Source: Treponema sp. (GTDB lineage Bacteria > Spirochaetota > Spirochaetia > Treponematales > Treponemataceae). Taken from it: DNA of 5,923 bases. The notes under the pieces were generated by a model, which worked only from the letters and a program-made list of their open reading frames with translations, made no database searches and had not been told where the DNA came from. A program made the position numbers and the translations under genes. Location: contig JAAZLA010000233.1 of the NCBI GenBank assembly GCA_012799545.1, forward strand, positions 1-5,923, in the 5' to 3' direction. This document shows, piece by piece, positions 1 through 4,719 of this stretch (the stretch's first letter is position 1; each line of letters starts with the position of its first letter).

Positions 1-7
1 AAATACT

Positions 8-25
8 ATCTGAATAAGAACAGAT
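8..25 (-). terminator. Small hairpin just after the antiporter stop, possible terminator cut by the window edge
   Basis: On the minus strand ATCTG (25-21) and CAGAT (12-8) form a perfect 5-bp stem with an 8-nt loop, beginning 2 nt after the TAA. What follows up to the edge is AGTATTT, not a convincing U-run, and the rest is outside the window. The stem is short and AT-rich, so this is a weak candidate. Confidence 0.2.
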
Positions 26-26
26 T

Positions 27-1250
27 TTAAGTATTTTCTTTTTTTCGTTTCTTTTTTTGTCCCTTCGCTATTGCGCCAGATCGATGTAAGGCAAATTTTG
101 CACTCGCAGGCCCTACCAGTTCATAAAGCACTGAAGAAGATAAAATAATCGATAAAAGCATCATACCCGAATCTTCGGGTAACAATCTTTGACCCAAAAA
201 AGCAAGCCCTATCGCTACACCTGCTTGTGGAACAAGTGCAAAGCCAAGATAATTTCTAATTTTATGCGACGTGCCTGCTACCGCACAACCTAAAAAAGCA
301 CCGAAGTATTTGCCTAAAATTCTTACAAAGAAATAAGTAAGCCCTATCAAGCCGTAGGTAGTAAAAGATGTTAAATCTAAGTTCATTCCAGAGACTATAA
401 AAAAAAGCGATAAAATAGGTGGTGAAAACTTTTCAACTTGTTCATACAAAACCTTATCTTTTGTAAGATTAATATAGCCCATTCCAAAAGCCATACACGC
501 AAGTAAGGGAGAAACGTGCACAATAGCACAAAGACCTGCTATTCCTAATAATAAAGCAAGCGTTAAAATAAGCCGGTTATCTTCACTTCGATCAGGTGTC
601 ATAAGACGGCTTAAAATAAAACCGCATACAAAACCCAAACCAACTGATAAGACATTATACAAAACCGTCAACAAGATAGATTGTATCGATGCAACTTGCC
701 CTCCCTCATGCCCTACAAGAGCTGTTGCAATGCTAAACACAATGAGGCAGACAGCATCATCAAGGGCCACAACTTGTAAAAGCGTGTTTACAAACTTACC
801 TCGTGCCCCATATTGCCGAATTGTTACAATAGTACTCGCCGGAGCAGTCGCGGTGGCGATAGCTCCAAGCAAAAGAGAAAAGGCAAAACTAAGCCGGAAA
901 ACAAAAAACATAACAATAGTTACAACAATACCGGCAAAGAGTGATTCAAAAAGAGTAATAAGCAATACTTCTGGTCCCGTCTTTTTAAGTTTTTCTTTTT
1001 TAAAAAAACGCCCCACACTAAAGGCGATAAAGGTAAGTGCAATATCGCTTATAAAACCCATGTTTGAAATCATTTGCTTTGGAATTATATTGAAGACACT
1101 CGGTCCAATTAAAACCCCTGCTAAAATATAACCTGTTACATTTGGTAAGCGCAATTTTTTAGTAACTCGTGTTAATAAAAAGCCAGAAAAAAGCATAATG
1201 CAAAGCGTTAGCAATATAAGGCTTACACTTGAAAGTTGCTCAATCCACAA
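27..1250 (-). CDS. CPA2-family cation (Na+ or K+):proton antiporter
   Basis: A 407-residue inner-membrane transporter, predicted to exchange a monovalent cation for protons in pH and ion homeostasis. About 12-13 hydrophobic segments span residues 9-385. Family marks: LPNVTGYILAGVLIGP (35-50), the typical CPA2 N-terminal helix pair; TATAPAST (133-140), matching the broken helix of the ion site; VALDDAV (161-167) with adjacent Asp164-Asp165, the pair that binds and carries ions in electrogenic members such as NapA; SLFFIVSGMNLDL (281-293); and LVPQAGVAIGLA (339-350). Arg310 and Lys314 in a late helix are candidates for the basic partner of the Asp pair. No TrkA-N/RCK regulatory domain follows; the protein ends in a Lys-rich tail (QKKKRKK), so KefB/KefC-type glutathione gating is unlikely. 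The start is TTG (1250-1248), set by a strong Shine-Dalgarno; the stop is TAA at 29-27. Which cation it carries cannot be told from sequence. Confidence 0.92.
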   Translation of the reverse strand: MWIEQLSSVSLILLTLCIMLFSGFLLTRVTKKLRLPNVTGYILAGVLIGPSVFNIIPKQMISNMGFISDIALTFIAFSVGRFFKKEKLKKTGPEVLLITLFESLFAGIVVTIVMFFVFRLSFAFSLLLGAIATATAPASTIVTIRQYGARGKFVNTLLQVVALDDAVCLIVFSIATALVGHEGGQVASIQSILLTVLYNVLSVGLGFVCGFILSRLMTPDRSEDNRLILTLALLLGIAGLCAIVHVSPLLACMAFGMGYINLTKDKVLYEQVEKFSPPILSLFFIVSGMNLDLTSFTTYGLIGLTYFFVRILGKYFGAFLGCAVAGTSHKIRNYLGFALVPQAGVAIGLAFLGQRLLPEDSGMMLLSIILSSSVLYELVGPASAKFALHRSGAIAKGQKKKRKKENT

Positions 1251-1257
1251 AATAAAG

Positions 1258-1263
1258 CCCCCT
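1258..1263 (-). promoter_or_regulatory. Strong Shine-Dalgarno that fixes the TTG start of the antiporter
   Basis: AGGGGG on the minus strand (1263-1258), one change from AGGAGG, lies 7 nt before TTG at 1250-1248. Further upstream in this frame there is only a stop (TAG at 1274-1272) and no ATG, GTG or TTG, so the TTG is the first possible start. The next Met (residue 19) lies inside the first membrane segment and would break it. Confidence 0.8.
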
Positions 1264-1273
1264 ATAATGGTCT

Positions 1274-1302
1274 ATTTTACAAGCTAATTGTTTTAAAGTA
1301 CA
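1274..1302 (-). promoter_or_regulatory. Weak sigma-70-type promoter candidate for the antiporter gene
   Basis: In the 128-nt gap after the ABC-F gene, the minus strand has TAAAAT (1279-1274; 5 of 6 to consensus) with TGTACT (1302-1297; 3 of 6) 17 nt upstream. Transcription would start close to the Shine-Dalgarno and give a short leader. The gap is AT-rich, so such matches arise easily. No terminator-like hairpin with a U-run is seen after the ABC-F stop, so read-through from the upstream genes remains equally likely. Confidence 0.2.
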
Positions 1303-1378
1303 TACAAATCTTGCCTATCGAAAGACAGAGAGAATTTTGCCCGCCTTATCTATCTCTATTTTTTTTAATGCAGATTTT

Positions 1379-3334
1379 CTATAACAGGCTCTCTCGTTTT
1401 ATCTCAAGGTCTTCCCAGACAAGATGCGCATCTTCCAGTTTTTTTTCAATAGCAGTTATTTCTTCTTGTATTTTTTTACTTTTATCTCCATCCATATATA
1501 CTTCTGGTTTTGAAAGATTTTCGTGTAGGACAGCAAGTTGCTCTTCAAACGAAGCTATTTTTTCTAAAAGTATTTCTAAGTCTTTTTCTAGTTTCCGCAT
1601 TTCGGAGCGGCGTCTTTTGGATTCTTCCCAAGATAGTTGCCCTGGATTTTTTTCTTCTTTGCTTTCTATCTTTCCCTGCGCTTTATCTTCGCCTTTTTTT
1701 TGCTGCACATAGTTTTCAGACAAGGTATTTTCTGCTTCTATTTTTTCTAGATAGTAGCGATAATCTCCAGGAAAGACCCGTTGTTTTCCTTCTTTTAATT
1801 CCAGCACCTTTGTAGCAAGGCTTTCTATAAAGCCTCTATCGTGCGACACAAAAAGAATTGTTCCACCAAAATCACTCAAAGCACTTAAAAGCACATCCTT
1901 CGAATGCAAATCAAGGTGGTTTGTCGGTTCATCCAAAATCAGCAGGTTTACAGGCTTGAGCAATAACCGCAAAAGTGCAAGTCGACTTTTTTCTCCACCG
2001 GAAAGCACATCGAGACTTTTGTATACGTCATCTCCCCGAAATAAAAAGGATGCGAGTAAATCCCTTGCCTTTGGAACAAGGTCGAGCGGACATTCTTCTT
2101 CAAGGCTTTCCAAAATACTTTTTTCACCGCATATTTTTTCTGCATTATCCTGTGAAAAATACCCGATGTTTACACCCGAACCCAATCGAAAGCTTCCCTC
2201 AAAGTTTGCATCTTCCCCACTTAAAATACGCAATAGTGTGGTTTTTCCTGCACCATTTCTTCCCGCAATAACGAAGCGCTCTCCTTTTTCAATGACGAGA
2301 GAAAGTTCTTTTAGAATCCATTTTTCTCCATCATAGGTTTTTCCAATGCCCTCTAAATCAAGAACAATCTGTCCAGAATGCGGGGCAGGAGGAAAGCGGA
2401 ATCGTATCTGCTTTAGATTTTCAGGTATCTCTATGCGTTCCATTTTGTCGAGCATTTTTTGACGCTCTTGTGCCTGTGCAGCCTTCGTTGCCTTTGCTCC
2501 AAAACGGCGAATAAAATCTTCGAGTTTTTTTATTTCTTCCTGTTGTTGTGCATAGCGCGCCAAAAGTCCTTCTATTTCTACTTCACGCTGTTTTTCATAT
2601 TTTGAATAATTTCCGGCATAGGGCTTTAAGCTTCCTGAAAAAATTTCATACACTTCGTTTACCGTTGTATCTAAAAAATAACGGTCATGGCTGACGAGTA
2701 AAAAACCTCCGGGAAAATTTTGTAAAAATTGTTCGAGCCAGTTTCGTGCCTCCAAATCCAAATAATTCGTCGGCTCATCGAGGAGCAGGATATCTGGATC
2801 TTCTAACAAAACCTTTGCGAGGGCAATTCTCATTTGCCAACCGCCAGAAAACTCTTCAACTCTTCGTGAAAAATCACTTCGCTCAAAACCAAGACCCAAA
2901 AGAATTTGTTCGACAAGTGCATCTCGTCTATACCAAAGCATTTGCTCAAGTTCCTCATGAATTTCTTGATGACGATGTAAAAGCACCTTTGTATTTGTCG
3001 GTTTTTTTACAAGGGCATCTCCGATTGCCTCTAGTTCCGCTTCAAGTTCATAGCCCCGCTGAAAAGCAGAATCAGCTTCGGCAGCAAGACTTCTTCCCTT
3101 GTGTACGATACCAGACTGCGGCAAATACGATATCCGTGTTTCTTTTTGTACCGCTCTTTCACCTGAATCAGGATGTATAATGCCTGCAAGCACCTTCATG
3201 AGCGTTGTTTTTCCAGAACCATTTGCACCAGCAAGCGCCGCCTTTGTACCGCGAGAGAGGTTTATAGAAACATCTTTCAATATATCTCTGTCGCCAAAAG
3301 CCAAAGAAACCTTAGAAAACTGAACAAAGGACAT
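1379..3334 (-). CDS. ABC-F subfamily ATPase (YheS/YdiF-like ribosome-associated translation factor)
   Basis: A 651-residue cytoplasmic protein with two ATPase domains and no membrane segment, the hallmark of ABC-F proteins, which bind the ribosomal E site and relieve stalls or, in some members, protect against antibiotics. Domain 1: Walker A GANGSGKT (36-43), signature SGGWQ (163-167), Walker B DILLLDEPTN (181-190), switch SHD (215-217). The interdomain linker (about 245-310, P-site tRNA interaction motif) carries FIRRFGAKATKAAQAQERQK, a pattern typical of the YheS/YdiF subgroup. Domain 2: Walker A GRNGAGKT (358-365), signature SGGEK (445-449), Walker B LLILDEPTNHLD (464-475), SHD (497-499). 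Both catalytic Glu (187, 469) are present, so it should hydrolyse ATP. Residues 545-570 are a charged linker, and about 570-651 a coiled coil like the Uup C-terminal domain. The length fits YheS (E. coli) and YdiF (B. subtilis). The start is 6 nt after the lipoprotein stop. A resistance role cannot be claimed from sequence; housekeeping is the default. Confidence 0.95.
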   Translation of the reverse strand: MSFVQFSKVSLAFGDRDILKDVSINLSRGTKAALAGANGSGKTTLMKVLAGIIHPDSGERAVQKETRISYLPQSGIVHKGRSLAAEADSAFQRGYELEAELEAIGDALVKKPTNTKVLLHRHQEIHEELEQMLWYRRDALVEQILLGLGFERSDFSRRVEEFSGGWQMRIALAKVLLEDPDILLLDEPTNYLDLEARNWLEQFLQNFPGGFLLVSHDRYFLDTTVNEVYEIFSGSLKPYAGNYSKYEKQREVEIEGLLARYAQQQEEIKKLEDFIRRFGAKATKAAQAQERQKMLDKMERIEIPENLKQIRFRFPPAPHSGQIVLDLEGIGKTYDGEKWILKELSLVIEKGERFVIAGRNGAGKTTLLRILSGEDANFEGSFRLGSGVNIGYFSQDNAEKICGEKSILESLEEECPLDLVPKARDLLASFLFRGDDVYKSLDVLSGGEKSRLALLRLLLKPVNLLILDEPTNHLDLHSKDVLLSALSDFGGTILFVSHDRGFIESLATKVLELKEGKQRVFPGDYRYYLEKIEAENTLSENYVQQKKGEDKAQGKIESKEEKNPGQLSWEESKRRRSEMRKLEKDLEILLEKIASFEEQLAVLHENLSKPEVYMDGDKSKKIQEEITAIEKKLEDAHLVWEDLEIKRESLL

Positions 3335-3342
3335 CGCAACCT
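3335..3342 (-). promoter_or_regulatory. Weak ribosome binding site of the ABC-F gene, overlapping the lipoprotein stop
   Basis: On the minus strand TAGGTTGCG precedes the ATG at 3334-3332. The AGG core (3342-3340) overlaps the TAG stop of the lipoprotein gene and lies 5 nt from the ATG. It is short, so translation is probably helped by ribosomes finishing the upstream gene, which ties the two genes into one transcript. Confidence 0.5.
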
Positions 3343-4615
3343 ACTTTAAGAAAAAGAGGATTATAGGATTTTGACTTTGACTAGAAATCAGACCATTCCT
3401 AATAAGATTTTCTGGCACAAATTCCATCCGCAAGCCTGTTTCTTCTAGCTTGTATAAAAAGACAATTTCTTTTTGATCGCTATCAAAACGGAAACTGAGC
3501 ACACCATCATAGTAAAAACTCAAATCATTTGAAATAAAATAATCCATGGAAACTTTTCCACGACTTCCCACACCAGAGGGAATAAGGCTTGGGCTGAGAA
3601 GGCTGTAACCTGTCCACACAAAGCTTCCCTCATCTAAAAATTGAAGCAAGCCATAATTGGAACTTGAAAAACTCGGACCTTGATTTATAATTGTTTGCAG
3701 TAAAAAAGAACGACGCTTTTTCTCGGCATCAATTATATCCCGAATCGGACTCGAAACAGTTGAAAAGGCGTAAATTTCCTGCTTCCCAAAATCTCCAACA
3801 AGTGTAACTTGAATTTGGTTTTCAGACAGGATTCTTACGAGCAAGGGAGTCGCAGTTAATTGATATAAATCATCTTCTTTTTTTTCTACGTCTTCAAAGG
3901 GAAAAGACTTTGTTATATTTTTTAGGCGAAGACTTGCAATCTTTGTTTCAGTATTGATACTAAAACCGTAGTCCACCTTCATTTCGTCAAGGTTGATGCG
4001 CCCGTTTTGAATCATCGTTTGATAAGACTGCGGATACCAGGTTTTTTTTGCAAAAGTTTCAAAGCGATCGTCTTTTTTTTCTTCTTCGACATAGTTATCA
4101 TCCGTTTCATCAAAAAGACTTAAATTATATGAAAAACACCAGCCCACGCTTCCATCCTGCATGAGCACACGAAGCCAGTCCCCTTCAAGACCATTCACCG
4201 GAGCACCCTCTCCCGCAAACAACACTTTTACTATCTCGCCTTCTTTTAATCGATATACCTGTCTCCCAAGATTTGTTGCCTCATAACGCACGGGAAGACC
4301 ATCGAGTTTGACTCTTGCGTAGATGTTTTTGTAGGCCTTATATTTTTTCGCAGTCTCTATTGCTTGTGCTCTTTTTTCAGGAGCACTTATTTGCCAAAGC
4401 GGCACCTCTATTTTTTTATCAGAATTGGGAATACCTATAACATAGACTTGATTGATATTTGATCGAATAAATACAGGTACAATATCGCCGTCCGAAAGCC
4501 CTTCTTCTGGTAGTGACCAAAGCACAACGCCAAAACCTAAACTATGCGAACAAGAAAAAAGAGTGAAACTAAGGGCCAAAATAAAGCCAAAAAAACAAGG
4601 ATATTTTGCTTTCAT
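3341..4615 (-). CDS. SH3-domain lipoprotein with unrecognised C-terminal half
   Basis: A 424-residue predicted lipoprotein. The N-terminus has Lys2 and Lys4, a hydrophobic core (about 8-20) and a lipobox-like LFSC with the acylated Cys at 22; the relaxed box and the short mature start SHSLGFG are of the spirochaetal kind. Residues 23-95 hold a conserved-looking beta-rich stretch (GVVLWSLPEEGLSDGDIVPV, then NQVYVIGIP). Residues about 100-167 are a bacterial SH3 (SH3_3-like) domain: LPVRYE, VYRLKEGE, GDWLRV, DGSVGWCFS. Such domains usually bind cell-wall or protein ligands, so a scaffolding or envelope role is inferred. An acidic/basic charged linker (168-187) leads to a beta-rich C-terminal half (about 200-424) that I do not recognise. 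The ATG at 4615-4613 is supported by the complete signal peptide right behind it. There is no Shine-Dalgarno upstream; the ATG instead overlaps a TGA in the caspase frame, suggesting coupled translation from the gene before. The stop TAG at 3343-3341 lies 6 nt before the ABC-F start. Confidence 0.85.
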   Translation of the reverse strand: MKAKYPCFFGFILALSFTLFSCSHSLGFGVVLWSLPEEGLSDGDIVPVFIRSNINQVYVIGIPNSDKKIEVPLWQISAPEKRAQAIETAKKYKAYKNIYARVKLDGLPVRYEATNLGRQVYRLKEGEIVKVLFAGEGAPVNGLEGDWLRVLMQDGSVGWCFSYNLSLFDETDDNYVEEEKKDDRFETFAKKTWYPQSYQTMIQNGRINLDEMKVDYGFSINTETKIASLRLKNITKSFPFEDVEKKEDDLYQLTATPLLVRILSENQIQVTLVGDFGKQEIYAFSTVSSPIRDIIDAEKKRRSFLLQTIINQGPSFSSSNYGLLQFLDEGSFVWTGYSLLSPSLIPSGVGSRGKVSMDYFISNDLSFYYDGVLSFRFDSDQKEIVFLYKLEETGLRMEFVPENLIRNGLISSQSQNPIILFFLK

Positions 4616-4719
4616 ATCGATAAGAATAGCACATTATCCGTATAAAACTCAAGCGTTTCAGAATTTCCACTCGTATCTTCAAAAAAATCATCTGAAGAAT
4701 AGTCTACTTGTGGAAGCGT
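4612..4719 (-). other. In-frame open extension of the caspase frame after its TAA, ending in an ATGA overlap with the lipoprotein start
   Basis: Reading on in the caspase frame past TAA (4722-4720) gives 35 sense codons. They begin TLPQVDYSSDDFFED, continue through TSGNSETLEFYTDN and end VLFLSI, then TGA at 4614-4612. That TGA overlaps the lipoprotein ATG (4615-4613) as ATGA. The composition, acidic and rich in Ser, Phe and Tyr, matches the residues just before the stop (NVDEDKTFVQESDAWNFR). The simplest reading is that this is the former C-terminus of the caspase, separated by one nonsense substitution (CAA, GAA or AAA to TAA are all single changes). A sequencing error, or read-through of TAA, would give the same picture. 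Chance is possible, since a 35-codon open stretch alone is not rare; the ATGA junction in exactly this frame is what makes it persuasive. The segment is otherwise the only intergenic space between the two genes. Confidence 0.6.

Noticed and set aside
1263..1268. Perfect TATAAT on the plus strand
   Set aside because: No plus-strand gene follows it, and it is simply the complement of sequence beside the antiporter ribosome binding site.
1261..1378. Terminator between the ABC-F and antiporter genes
   Set aside because: Only an AGAGA/TCTCT 5-bp pairing with a long loop is visible, with no U-run; the A-rich run near 1361-1370 has the wrong polarity for a minus-strand terminator.
1236..1712. Plus-strand open frame of 158 codons, and other plus-strand frames at 730-1131, 1956-2336, 2746-3180 and 4452-4802
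   Set aside because: All lie mainly opposite well-supported minus-strand genes, have Ser/Phe/Leu-rich or Lys-rich compositions typical of antisense reading, and show no recognisable domain.
1379..3334. ABC-F gene as an antibiotic-resistance (ribosomal protection) determinant
   Set aside because: The linker and C-terminal extension fit the housekeeping YheS/YdiF-like group, and nothing in the context points to acquired resistance.
4633..4661. Promoter-like CTGAAA - 17 nt - GATAAT on the minus strand before the lipoprotein gene
   Set aside because: The boxes match fairly well (4 of 6 and 5 of 6) and would give a leader of only about 11 nt without a Shine-Dalgarno. They also lie inside the in-frame extension of the caspase, where the bases are better explained as codons. 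It remains possible, but I did not list it as a feature.
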